From Prorocentrum cordatum (taxonomy: Eukaryota; Sar; Dinophyceae; Prorocentrales; Prorocentraceae): a stretch of 64,000 nt of DNA. Of the stretch, positions 41,615-61,890 are shown piece after piece. Every line of letters starts with the position of its first letter. The first letter of the stretch is position 1. The notes below the pieces were generated by a model. That model made no database searches and was not told the origin of the DNA. It saw only the letters and a list, made by a program, of their open reading frames with translations. The translations under genes were made by a program, and so were the position numbers. The stretch lies in NCBI GenBank assembly GCA_963575745.1, contig CAUYUJ010017977.1:62501-126500 (forward strand), in the 5' to 3' direction.

Positions 41615-41930
41615 GATGCCACGAGAGGCTCCAGCAGGCTCCAGGAGGCCCCAGGAGGCAACAGGAGGTCCCAGGAGGCATCATGAGGTTACAGGAAGAC
41701 TCAAGAGGCCACAGGATGCCCCAACAGGCTCCAGATGGCCCCAGGAAGGTCTGGAAGGCCTCCGGAGGCTCCAGGATGCTCCAGGAGGCCACAGGAAGCC
41801 ACAGGAGGCCCCAGGAGGCCACAGGAAGCGCCAGGAGGCACCAGGAGGCCCCAGAAGGCACCAGGAGGCCTCAAGATGCCCCAGGAGCAGAAGGCCTCAG
41901 ACGGCCACAGGAGTGGCTCCAATCCCATGT
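41615..41930. repeat. CCAGGAGGC satellite
   Basis: 9-12 bp units (GGCTCCAGGAGGCCC variants) in tandem; a shorter block is at 42195-42315. Between the two blocks a word CCTATAGATTGGGCCTC recurs about every 60-110 bp. Confidence 0.85.
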
Positions 41931-42604
41931 GTTGTACGTATGCTCCTATAGATTGGGCCTCCCCTGGAGCACGAATCTGTTGTATTGTACGCATGCTTTC
42001 TATAGATTGTCCTTCGCTTGCGTGTCCAATCCTAAGTGTCTTATGTATGTTCCTATAGATTAAGCCTCCCCTGGGGCACGAGTCCTTGGTGTTTTATTTG
42101 TTTTCCTACATCTTGCCCTCCTCTTGTGGCTCCAATCCGTAGTGTTTTATGTACGCCTGTTCCTATAGATTGGGCCTCTCCTGGGGCACGAATCCTCCCC
42201 AGGATGCCCCAGGAGGCTCCAGGAGGCTCCAGGAGGCTCCAGGAGGCCACACGAGGCCCCAGAAGGCTCCAGGAAGCCCCAGGAGGTTTCAGGAGGCCCC
42301 AGGAGGCCCCCAGGTTCATTCTCAGAGACGCGGTCGTACTACCGAGACTCATTCACACCTCAACTAGTTCACAATTAGATTCACTCCCAGACCGTCAAAA
42401 CTCAAGCCCGTGACTCTTCGAAAATTCATGCGCCTAGACGCTCACGGCGAACAGGTCCATGCTAATCTATGCACATATGCGGAGCTCCACGCAGTGAATC
42501 GTTTTCACCGCGCCGGGGGCCCATGCACCCACCTCCTTCTCCTCCTCCTCGTCCTCCGCGTCCTTCCCTCGTCACTCCTCAATGCCGCTCAGACTCACAC
42601 TCAC

Positions 42605-42930
42605 GGTCACGATCCGAACTCTATGATGGTCATGATGGTGTCGATAGTGATAACGGTGATGCTGATGGCTGATGGTGCTGATGGGGATGGTGATCATGAC
42701 GATGATAATGTCGTTGATGAGGATGATGGTGAAATGATGGTGATGTGGGTGATGCTGATGATGATGCTGCTGCTGATGATGATGGTGATGCTGCTGCTGG
42801 TTGCCGATGATGGTGCTGATGATGATGATGATGATGATGATGATGCTGATGATGATAAAGATGGTGGTGGTGGTGGTGGTGGTGGTGGTGGTGATGATGA
42901 TGATGATGATGATGATGATGACGACGCAGG
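42605..42930. repeat. (GAT)n / (GGT)n microsatellite 2
   Basis: The GAT triplet tract contains a pure GGT run near 42860-42892 and is followed directly by the GATGTCTC satellite, the same order as at 40705-41600. Confidence 0.9.
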
Positions 42931-43720
42931 TTTTGGGAATGTCTCGGGCGAGGCGCTGGTTTCAGCACCCCCGAGGGGGGGCCGACATAGGGTTTTGCAC
43001 GGGCCCGTTCTCGCCCAGCTTGCGGAGATTTTTCTGGCGGTGTGCTTGTTTGCGTGCCCACCATCTTCCGTTTTCGGAGCACATTTCAAGGATGTCTCCG
43101 GCGAAACGCTGTTTTCGATGATTTTCGCACCCCCAAGGGGGGCGCCGGGGGGTATTGCACGGGCCCGTTCGCGCACAGATTGCGGAGCTGTCTCCAGCGG
43201 TTTGCTTGTCTGCTTGCCCAACATCTTCCGCTTTCGGAGCAGAGTTTGAGGATGTCTCGGGCGAGGTGCTGTCTTTTGCACCCCAAAAAGCCCATATTGC
43301 GAGGATGTCTCGAGCGTTCTGCCTTTTTTGGTGGCCAGACTCGTCTGCGTTCAGAGCAGATTCTGAGGATGTTTCAGGTGAGGCGCTGGTTTCAACAACG
43401 GCATGGGCTCAGCTTGCGAGGATGTTTCGGGCGGTTTGCTTGTTTTGGTGGCCATGCTCGTCTGCGTGCAAAGCAAAGTCAGAGTATGTCTCAAACGAGG
43501 CGCGCGTTCCAGCACTCTCAGGGGGGAGCCGCTAGGGTGTTCTTTCGGACCCGTTCTCGCGCAGATTGAGGGGTTGTCTCCAGCGGACTGCGCGTTTGGG
43601 TGCCCAGCATGCTCTGCTTTCAAAGCAACCGGTGGGGATGTCCCGATTTCACTTCCCTGTTCGCGGCCACTGTGAGGATGTCTCAGGCCGTTTGCCTATT
43701 TGGTGGCCCAGGCCTCTCTC
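42930..43720. repeat. GATGTCTCGAGCGG satellite, block 2
   Basis: About six modules of roughly 100-130 bp with TCTCG(G/A)GCGAGGCGCTGGTTTC, GTTCGCGCAGATTG and CGGTTTGCTTGTTT words. Frames of 100-200 codons here are repeat-derived. Confidence 0.8.
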
Positions 43721-44405
43721 GTTTGAGAGCCTCATGGTCGCCGCGATTTAAAACAAATCGTGCCATGCATGTGGGCCCCCCATGCCCCTTCGTTGAGGCC
43801 GCACCTCAAGCTACGCTGCTACCTGGTCGTGGATTGGACTACCACCCCGGGCCTCCTCCGCCTCATCCGGTGGCACAACGTTGCTCATCGCCTTCGTGGT
43901 GCTCTTCTTCCTCCTGGGCGTCGACCTGGTCAAGTGGCGCGTCCTCCTCTGCAGTGCTTGAGGCTGGTGTTCGCGATGTGCCGTTGACGGCCGCGCCATC
44001 TCCTTCGCGTTCCGGGTCTTCGCCCCCCGTCCCTTGTCCGCGGCGCACTTTTTCCTGCACATCCACTCGGCACCGCCTGCACCCCGGGCCCCGCCCGCTC
44101 CGGCCGCCTGGGGCCCCGCCATCCTGTGCCTTGTCTCCCTAATTAAAACTGCGCGTGGCCCGCCTAGCTCTAGCGGAAGTGGTTCGCTCTCGCCACGCAT
44201 ATTCAAAAATGTGGGCCCCCCATGGAGGAGCCGCGACGGGGGGGCATTTGCCACAGAGGGGAAGAGGGGGGACGGAGGAGAAAGAGGGGGAGGACGCAGG
44301 TGGGGGTGGGAGAAGGAAGGGCGGGTTAGGACGAAGGAGGACGCAAGAGGATAATGGAAGAGCTGTCTCTTTGCCGCCTTATCTCCGCTCTCCTCGCGCC
44401 TGTTC
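43721..44405. other. Unassigned; two copies of ATGTGGGCCCCCCATG
   Basis: ATGTGGGCCCCCCATG occurs at 43769 and 44210. A hydrophobic + frame (TTLLIAFVVLFFLLGVDLVKW, about 43872-43935) stands out but has no start, no downstream frame and no homology I recognise. Confidence 0.35.
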
Positions 44406-44419
44406 CTCCTCGGGTTAGC

Positions 44420-44600
44420 CATGCCCAGAGCCACTCGCACTCATGCGCAGACCACCAGGGCTCAGATACGTCTACACCAAGCTTAGGCATACCCATATCC
44501 ATACGCACAGACTCACTCACACTAAGACTCACCCGCGCTCACTCAGACTCGCTCGCACTCAGGTTCACCCCCACGCAGACTCTCAATCCCAGCCCGCTCA
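44420..44600. repeat. ACTCAGACT-type minisatellite
   Basis: Loose repeats of CACTCACACTAAGACTCAC. The inverse orientation (GAGTAAGTCTGAGTAT) forms a tighter array at 61160-61355. Confidence 0.7.
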
Positions 44601-44759
44601 TACCCAGACTCTCTCGTACCCGAACGCTCCTGGCGAAAAGTGCCAGGAAACTCGATGCACACATGTAGATATCCGCGTCGAGTAATTTTCTAGTGGCCTT
44701 CGGCCCATCCCGCCACCGTGCCTAGGTTGTGGATTAGAAGCCTTTTGGATGTTCGTCTG

Positions 44760-45765
44760 GATATCGTGGGAGACTCTCGGGGGCCTCTTGGAGGCAGTTT
44801 TGAGGCTTGGGGCCTCTTGGGGCCTCTTTTTGGGTCTGGTGGGGGCATCGTGGGGCTTCCCTCTAGGGTGCATCTTGGGTTCTCGCGGGGGCCTCTTGGG
44901 ACCTCCTGGGGATCTCTTGTGGCGGAAGGGTCGAATTGTTGGTTCGTGTTCCCCTTCTTGGGCCCCTCTTGGGGCCGTCTTGGGGCCCTCTTGGGCGATC
45001 TTGGGCGCCAATTGGGCCGTTTTGGGGCCCTCGTGGGGGCCTCTTGGACCATTTTGCGGCGGTCCTGGGGGTTTCTGGGGCCATCTGAGCGTCGGAAACC
45101 CGAAAACGCGAAAACCCGAAACACAACGAAAAGCAGAAGGAATACCAATGGGTTCTCTTGGGAGTCCTCTTGGAGCGCTCTTGGGGCTTCTTTGGGGCCT
45201 CTTGGGCCGTCTTGGGGTCAGCTAGGGCGTCTTGGAGCGCTCTTGCGCTGTCTTGGAGGCCTCTTGGACCCTCTTGGGTGCTTTCTGGGGCCTTCTTGGT
45301 CTGTCTTGGGGCCCTCTGCCTCTGGAAAGGTCACGCGGGGCAGCCCACGCACGCGCGGGAAATTCGAGAATTTTGGGCCCCAGCTTTGAGAACATTACGT
45401 ATAGTTTCAGAGTCCTGAATACAGAGAACAGAGGACACACGAGGACCTGGAGAAAAACTCCACTTCGCCCCTCGCGGCACGGTGTCGGATCCAGGTAGCT
45501 GCGGCAAGTCCCCGCACCGAGCCAGCTCAGCCCAGTGGGTGGCGACGCTTCGAGCACGTGAGGCCGTCACATATGGCACTTTTCGCCTTTCTCCTTGGTG
45601 GGCTCTCATGGAGCTCATTTGGGCCGTCTTGTGGAAGTCCTGGGCTCCTGTGGGGCAGTCTTGGGGGTGCCCCCTTGGGCCGTCTTGGGGCCTTCTTAGG
45701 GTCTAGGGTGTCTCTTGTGGCCGTCGTGGGGCTGTCTTGGGGCCGTCCTGGGCCGCGGAGGGGCC
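44760..45765. repeat. CTTGGGGCC satellite, inverse orientation
   Basis: GGGGCCTCTTGGGGC units at 44760-45080, 45150-45330 and 45600-45765, separated by unique DNA. Gly/Leu/Trp-rich + frames up to about 220 codons are satellite translations. Sequence from 45766 to 46260 is mixed and gene-free. Confidence 0.85.
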
Positions 45766-46267
45766 GAGGGGCCATCAGAGGCCGTCTTTCACCACCCACC
45801 AAACCACCCCAATCCAACCCGAAGGCTTCAATTTGCCCTCCATTTCCAGTGGAGGGGGGGTCGGGGAACATCAAAAACACACATATGGAGCCCATACCTC
45901 CCCAACCCGAAATTCGGGTCTTTCGGTTGGGTTGGGGTGGTCTAGTAGGTAGTCAGTCTTGCTTCCCTCCAGAGGCCTTCGTGGGCCAGAGTTGGGCTCT
46001 TTTGGAGCCGTCCCGGGCCGTCTGGGTGCCCCGGTGGGCTGTCTTGATGCCGTCTTCACTTCTCCCTCCTCGCTCTTCCCTCTTTCCACTTTCCTTCTTC
46101 TGACACCTTTCTCCTCCCTCTTTCCTCCTCCCTTTTTCCTCCCTCCTCCACCTCGTCTCTCCTCCCCATGCATGCGCATCATGATCCTCATCTTCATTGT
46201 TCACCTTCTCCCCTGAGTCGTCGTCGTGATCCTCCAATCCTCCTGTTCTCTCCTCGCTTCCCTCTTC

Positions 46268-46410
46268 CTCTTCCTCACTACTCCGCTCGCCTCATCTACC
46301 TTCCCCCTCCTTTCTACTCCTCCCCTCCTCCTCCTCCTCCTCCTCCTCCTGCTTCTTCTCCCCCTCCTCCTCCTCCGCCTCCTCCACCTCCTTATCGTCT
46401 ATCACCTTCT
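46268..46410. repeat. (TCC)n pyrimidine tract before the esterase exon
   Basis: About 140 bp of TCC/CTC ending just before the acceptor-like CCTTCCCCAG at 46411-46420. It would serve as an unusually long polypyrimidine tract. Confidence 0.85.
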
Positions 46411-46420
46411 CCTTCCCCAG

Positions 46421-55779
<9,359 letters not shown>

Positions 55780-57080
55780 GGCGAGGATAGATCCGTTCCA
55801 GAGAGTTCCGCAACGCTCTTTGAGCGTTCCGGAACGCTCTGAGAAGACCCGCTCTGATCTCGGAGATTCTCGACTCGTCCTTACCAGGTTTTATCCCCGT
55901 CCCAGCCGCGTCTCAGGTGCTGCAGCTGGGCTCTTCGGCAGCACAGCCAGCGGCGGCCGTTCGGTCCAGCGAGCTCCAGGACAGGCGCTGCGCGGCATTC
56001 CGCGGGTGCGCCACGCCGCGGCCGGCGCAGTCGAGCGCGGTTCCCTGGGCTGGTGCGGGCAGGGGTGCCGGCGCTGCCACAGGCTCTCGGGCCCCCGCGG
56101 CGGAAGTGCTGGTGGTCTGACGACCACGTCGGCCGGGGCCCTGCCCCGCCTCCCCCGCTGCCAGCCCTCTTCTTTTCTCTGGGCGCACAGTGCACAGCCG
56201 GGGATGCGCGGAAAAAGGTGAGCACGCTCATCATGATTGTGAAGGCCTTACGGCCGTTGCCGCCAACCCAGCCCATGACGTGGCATCGGGGGCCTCTGTA
56301 GGAGCCTTGCAGTGCCTTCCGAGGGGCATCTGGGGAGCCTCCCCCGCCGCGCCCAAGTCCGAGCGCGACGGCCAACTGGCTCCTTCGGGGGGGGGCCCGT
56401 GGCCGCGCAGGTCCGAACGTGGGTGCCGACGGGGGCCCCGCGACCCTCCCCCTTCCTTCATCTCGTGTCTGGTTCGGCCCTTCTCTTGCCTTTCCCAAAT
56501 AGCCTTGCGTTTTCAGGCTTGCTCGTCTATCTGTTCCTCGTCCTCGTCGGCGCCCCCCCTATCGTCGCGCGTTTGTGTTCTTGGTTCGCGTTGTCCTAGT
56601 CTAGTTCCGTTCCCTCGCGTCGTCGTCGCACTTTCTCTTGTCCTCCTCGTTCGCCCCGAGCCCCCCCCCTCTCATCGCCCCTCCTCGCGCGCCCGCCCCC
56701 CCGCTTCCCCCGCCCCTCCGCCGCCAGCCCCTTGCGAACCATCTTGCCTTGCGTTCTTTTGCGATCCTCGTCCCGCCTCCTTCCGTCAGGTGCGCCCTCT
56801 GCTCGCGCGTCTGGCTCGCGCCCGCCAGCGCCCTTCTCTCCGGTGGTATCTCTGGCGCCATCTGTCCGCGGATTTTCCTTTTCCCCGGCGCCGTTTCCTC
56901 CTGCGCCCCTTTCCGCTTGCGCATTCCCCTTCTCATCCGCCCCCGGCCCACCCCCGCTCAATCTAGCGCCCGCCGGTCTTCCGTCCACGACCCCTCCCCC
57001 CTCGAGCGCGGTCGTCTGGGGCGCCGGGGCGACTCGGGTCAGGCCGGGGCGGTCGGGTCTCCGCGCGCGCGGGCTGCAGT
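55780..57080. other. Downstream of the esterase; no gene recognised
   Basis: Begins with a possible 3' UTR that holds GAGCGTTCCGGAACGCTC (about 55820-55840), a perfect palindrome. From 55900 on, GC-rich and later C/T-rich sequence supports overlapping Pro/Arg/Ala frames on both strands without domains. Confidence 0.5.
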
Positions 57081-57088
57081 CGGTCGTC

Positions 57089-57143
57089 GACGTTCTCCTC
57101 CTCCTCCTCCTCCTCCTCCTCCTCCTCCTCCTCCTCCTCCTCT
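57089..57143. repeat. (TCC)n microsatellite
   Basis: A pure TCC run of about 50 bp. A (GTC)n-rich patch follows at about 57395-57455. Confidence 0.9.
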
Positions 57144-57499
57144 TCGTGCCCGCGTAGGTGGGGATTGGGCGTCCTTGCTGCGCGCTGTGGCGCGCTGTCC
57201 TGCGCCCCCGCGCGCGCCGGCGCCCGCGCGGCTGTGGCGCGCGCAGGCGGGGTGCCGTGAGATCGTCGTCGTCGCCCCCCCCATTCCTGTGGGGGGGTGT
57301 CGCGTGCTCAGTGCGCCGGTGGTGCGTTGCGCGGTGCCCCCGCAAGCTGCAGCGCCCGCGCGGTCGTGCGCCCGGGCGGTTTGTCTCGAAGTGGTCGTTA
57401 TCGTTATCGTCGTCGTCGCCGTCGTCGTGCTTGTCGTCGTCGTCGGCATCGTCCTATTCGGGTCGGCGCAGGGTATGATGCCCCCCTTGGGACTTCGTT

Positions 57500-59450
57500 G
57501 TGAAATGGCGCTTTCGAGTCGCGCCTTTTAGATTTCAAGAGGAAGCCGCATTCGCGTGCAGGTTTGAGGGCGCAGTCCAGTCCGAGCTCTCTGCAGTGGC
57601 TGCCCTGCTTCCTCTGATTGTGGGCGCCTGCCTGGGCGCCGTGGCTCGGGGCTTGCAACTCGTCGGGCGCTTCGCCGTGTGGGGGGGCGTGTGTCTGTGA
57701 AGAGGTTCGACCCCGTTGTCGTCTCAGCCACAAGCAAAGTAACTCAAACATAAAAATGCAAAGTCGGGTCCCGTGCATTCGAGGAACGATTCGGAGCCCT
57801 TGGCGGCCGCGTCGAGCAGCCCTGTGGGGGTCAGGGTGGCGAGGGGGGCGGTCTTCCGGCGCCGCGCGTTGCCGCCGCTGGTTGCTCGCTGCCGTCGTCC
57901 GTCTTGCGTGGGGGCCCGGGGCGCCGCTGCCGCCCCCGACTTCTCCGAGGTGCCGCTGCTGACGCGCGGCGCTGAGGGTTGGGTCGCCGTCCGCTGCGGT
58001 CGCCGTCGCCGCGCGGTCCGCGCGTGCAGGAGTATGAGGAGGGGCCTCTGTCTCGCCGTCCGTCGTGCTGCTCGCGGCGATCGCGGTCTCGGGCATCGAT
58101 GCCTCTTCCTCGATGGCCAGTTGGCTCTGGCTTTGAGGCGCGGCGCAGGCCGTTCTGGCTCGCAGCGCTGGCGGCGCGCGTTGAGGCGGGTCGTCGCCCG
58201 GAGTTTCGCCAGAGTTGTCGGGGTCATCGCCCAGTGGGTCTCGTGTCGGCGGGACGTCGTCGGCGCCCCGCCGCGATCGGGGGTCTCCTCGGGCCGTGGA
58301 GGGGCCTCGGCGACAGGGGTCGCGGCGACGAGGAGGCCGAGCGGCGGGCGCGCGCTGGAGGCCCTGGCTGGGCCCCGCCCCCCGGCGATCGACGCTCGCG
58401 CGCCGGACTCGCGTCGAGCCCGCGCCGCGAGGCTCCGCCAGTGGCGCGCCTGGGCGGGGCGGCCCTGTGCGGACGCCGCCGCGTCGGGCGCGCTCCTGCC
58501 GGCTGCCGGTCTTCCTTCGGCGTGCCCGCGCCCGGGCGGCTGCGGCGCGGCGGCGGGCCGCGCGGCCTTGCGGAGGGCTCCCGCGGCCTTTCGCGGCACC
58601 TGCTGCCGCGCGCGGGGGCGGGCCCGAGGCGCTCCCGAGAGCGGCCCGCGCCCCCGGCGGGGTGGGCTCGCCGGGTGCCGCCGCCGATCGGGCGCCGAGG
58701 ACCGGGTCGGCGATGCTGGCGGCGGTCGGGCTCCTCGCCCTGGAGCGGAAGGCGGCGTCTGCGCGCCTGGCCGTCGACGGTCGCTCCTGGCCGCGCGAGG
58801 CCTCTCACCTGGCGGCGGCCGGCTGGATCGAGCCCGAGCCGTGCTCGACCGGGGCCGTCGGCGCTGGGGCCCGATCGCCGACGACGCGTCGGCGCGCGGG
58901 CCGGGCAAGGCGGGGCTCGCCGACGGGAGTGCGATCGTCGACGGCGCGAGCCTGTGGCCCCGCCTCCAGGCCTTCGAGCGTGGCGGGGTGTCGAGGGGCC
59001 GCCGTGGAGTCTCCGGCCGTCGGAGCACGGGCAGCTCTACTTCTGAGAGGCGCTGGGCAGGCTGGGCATCTGGGGCGGAGTCTCGAGCCTGGGCGATCTC
59101 TTCTCGGGCCGCCGCTCGAGAGGAGAGGTGGGGGGCTGGGGGCGGCGGGCCGCCGGCGCCCCCTCTACCGCTGATCTGAGGGGTCGAGGATGCAGAGCCG
59201 GATCGCCGCCCAGCCTTCGGGCGGCGGTCCCAGGGTCGGCCGTCGACGGGCGGTGGGCGGAGCTCGTCTCGAAGATGGCGATGGCGGGCTCGCGCGCCCT
59301 GCCGGCGGCGACGCCGTCGCCCCTGGTTGCCCCAGCGGGCAATCGGGCGTGGCCGCCGCGAACGCGCAGAATGTGGCGCTTGGGCCGAGTCGGCTCTTCC
59401 GCGCGCAATGAGCCATGGGCCTGCTGCGCCTCGTTTTATGTTCATGTTGC
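57500..59450. other. GC-rich block with long overlapping open frames, coding status unresolved
   Basis: Frames of 468, 355 and 319 codons on + and 573 codons on - overlap here. All are Arg/Ala/Gly/Pro-rich, as expected when GC-rich DNA has few stop codons. One + frame near 58710-58840 (LAAVGLLALERKAASARLAV) and another near 58860-58990 (PIADDASARGPGKAGLADGS) read more like protein but are in different frames, which could mean a decayed ORF. No motif of RT, RNase H, YR or gag is visible. Confidence 0.4.
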
Positions 59451-60630
59451 GCGGGGGTGGCCTCGGCAGAATCGGTGGCGCGCCCCGCCGTTGGGGTGTC
59501 GGGTCTGTTGTCCTAGAGGCGGGCCTGGGGCCTTTCGACGACCTAGGCGCGCCTGGGGCTTCCCTCGTCGTCCACGGGTGGTCTCGCGGCTCGTGCGTTG
59601 CGGGTGCCTAGTTCCGGCGTGGTCCAGGGTCCTGGTCTTTCTTCGCCAGGCTTCCCGCTTGGTCGTCGGCGCGGCCTTTCGGATTCGTGGGATTTGCCGA
59701 TGTGAAGTCGTGTGCATTGCAATGTTCCGGCTATTCTTGCACGCGTGGCCAGTTGCGCCCTGTGGCGCCACCCTTTCGACTCCGTCTCCCTGAAAATCAT
59801 TGGCGGAGGCGTTGTTCGATGCGCTCGTGTTCGAATGTCGCGTGCGCCGCAGGCGGCGCTTAGTAGGGTTGCGTGTAAACCGGATTGCGCGAGCTCGCAA
59901 GCAACTGCAGGTGAGGCCTCGGTCTGTGCAGCAGGGTCAACCAGTTTCATCCTACTGGTGCAGACAAACGGGGTCGACTGCGCCGACTTTCGCGCGCAAT
60001 CTGCCCGAGTAAGGTCGCTACAGTGAGTGCCTTCGTTTCCACTGTAGCGTGCCGTTCCAGCTGCCCGCGTAAGCCACCGCGTAAGTCGTTATGCCATCTC
60101 GCGTAAGACCCGCTGATTTTTATCGCCCGCGTGCGCGTTCTTCCAGCCCTTCCGACATATTTCTGGCGCCGGCGCATTTGGGGCGTGATTTCACGGGGTG
60201 TCCCCAAGACTGACGCAGTTCAGGGGCAGCGAACGCGATCTCCGCTTCTGGGGCGACGGAGGAAATGGGTCATGCTCGTAGGGTGCGGGCGAACCTAAGT
60301 AGCCCAATCTTTTCGTCGCTCATTTGGGTTCACCTGGCCTTCTTCACCAGGAGGGAACCCCGAGGGCCCAGACGCCCGGCAGACGCCCAGCCTCGTCACT
60401 GTCGAGGGCGTCTCGGCTCTTCTCGCTGGGGCTCGTCGCAGGGCGTCGGCGGCCAGATCCAACCAGGCTTGCCATCTTGCTTGCAAGACCCCCCCCCACA
60501 AAAGGACCCTGAGAAGGGGAGGGCCGTTTTCGTTTTTTTTTTTTTTTGCTGATCGCTGCATGGGAGCAGGCGATGCCTCGCCGCTGTCGCTCGTGGCCTG
60601 GCTTGTTGTGTGCGGCCTGCAGTTAAGTCG
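59451..60630. other. No gene recognised; poly(T) at 60533-60547
   Basis: Mixed sequence. Near the end, AAGTCGGGCCTGTCCCGCTACAGGAGGGACATTCAA (about 60624) is an inverted copy of the CCTGTAGGGGGACA family terminus, and the poly(T) lies about 80 bp before it, the same relative order as at 38020-38256. Confidence 0.5.
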
Positions 60631-60839
60631 GGCCTGTCCCGCTACAGGAGGGACATTCAATTACTCACTGCGTGGAGCTCCCCATATGTGCATCCTTTTT
60701 CAAAGGTATTGTATTTGGGTTACTTTGATGAGCGTCTAGCCATATGAGCCACATGTGCATCTCATATTGTAGGGTAGTGCTATGGTAGCACAGCCGTGAA
60801 AGCACCCTTGGCGGCTCCCCTTAGGTAGCTGAAACCAGC

Positions 60840-61145
60840 GCCCCGCCTGAGACATCCTCACAATCTGCTCTCCAAGCGAAGGATGTTGAGACAGAAAACA
60901 AGCAAACCGCTTGAGACATCCCCACAAAACGGCCGCGAACGGGACTGTGTCATACCCTTCGGCGGCTCCCCTTAGGGACGTGAAAATGAGCGCTTCGCTC
61001 GAGACATCCTCCAAATCTGCTCCGAAAGCGAAGGATGTTGGGACAGAAAACAGGCAAACCGCTTGAGACATCCCCACAAACTGGCCGCGAACGGGACCGT
61101 GTCATACCCCTTGGCGGCTCCCCTTAGGGGTCTGTGACATCCTCA
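60840..61145. repeat. GATGTCTCGAGCGG satellite, block 3, inverted
   Basis: Two modules of about 150 bp with CTTGAGACATCC, AAACAAGCAAACCG and CGAAGGATGTTG, the reverse complement of the modules at 41330 and 42930. Confidence 0.8.
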
Positions 61146-61159
61146 CAATCTGCCGTGTG

Positions 61160-61355
61160 TCGAGTAAGTCAGACAATGGGAAGGTCTGAGTATGAGTAAG
61201 TCTGGGTATGAGTGAGTCTCAGCATGAGTAAGTCTGAGTAGGAGTAGGTCTGAGTATGAGTAGGTCTGAGTATGAGTAAGTTTGTGTGTGAGTAAGTTTG
61301 GGTATGCGTAAGTCTGAGTGTGAGTCAGTCTGTGTATGAGTAAGTCTGGGTATGA
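61160..61355. repeat. GAGTAAGTCTGA 12-bp minisatellite
   Basis: About 16 units of GAGTAAGTCTGAGTAT variants, mostly 12 bp. The inverse of the looser array at 44420-44600. Confidence 0.85.
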
Positions 61356-61599
61356 GGAGGAGAGGGGAGGAGAAGGAGAAGGAGCGTAAGTCGGCGGCGT
61401 CCAAAACAAGAACCCCATCTTAGGATATGGGGAAAATCGTCAAAATAATAGCCTGGGGACGATTTTTCGAACATGTTTTGACTATGTTTTGAGTATGCAT
61501 TTGTATTCTTGATATTTCGCCCAAAAACCGCCTGTAGGGGGACAGGCCCAACCTACAGGCGAAAATGCCAAACTGGCGTGCGTGGGTCGGTTTTCAGGT

Positions 61600-61890
61600 T
61601 CGCATGCTGCCTGCTTTTCGGAACGCCCCGCGCCCATAACTCAAAACACATCGTCTGGTCTGAATACTTTCCCGCATTGAGCTCATGGGAGGCGTGTGGG
61701 GGGCTGCGCGATCCAGTGCCGTTCGCTTCGCCCAAATCTTTATCCCTTCCCTTTTTTGTCTATCTCTCTTTCCCACCCCCTCTCGTTCCAGTTTTGTGTT
61801 TCGCATGGTGCGTGGTCTTCGGAATGCCCCTCGCTTGTAGCACAGCACATGTCGTCTGGTTTGACACCCTCCCCACATTATCATCACAAT
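61600..61890. repeat. Two-copy repeat, spacing about 190 bp
   Basis: TTCGGAA(C/T)GCCCC, an ACA(C/T)(A/G)TCGTCTGGT word and a (C/T)CCCGCATT/CCCCACATT word occur in the same order at 61617-61680 and 61817-61880. A C/T-rich stretch separates them. The terminal motif CGCCTGTAGGGGGACAGGCC lies just upstream at about 61528. Confidence 0.6.

Noticed and set aside
42136-42160. Second-site spliced-leader-like TCCGTAGTGTTTTATG
   Set aside because: Sibling copies of the surrounding repeat show it is a variant of a local repeat word, not a leader.
43872-43960. Hydrophobic segment TTLLIAFVVLFFLLGVDLVKW
   Set aside because: No start, quick stop, no conserved neighbour; a single chance hydrophobic frame is plausible.
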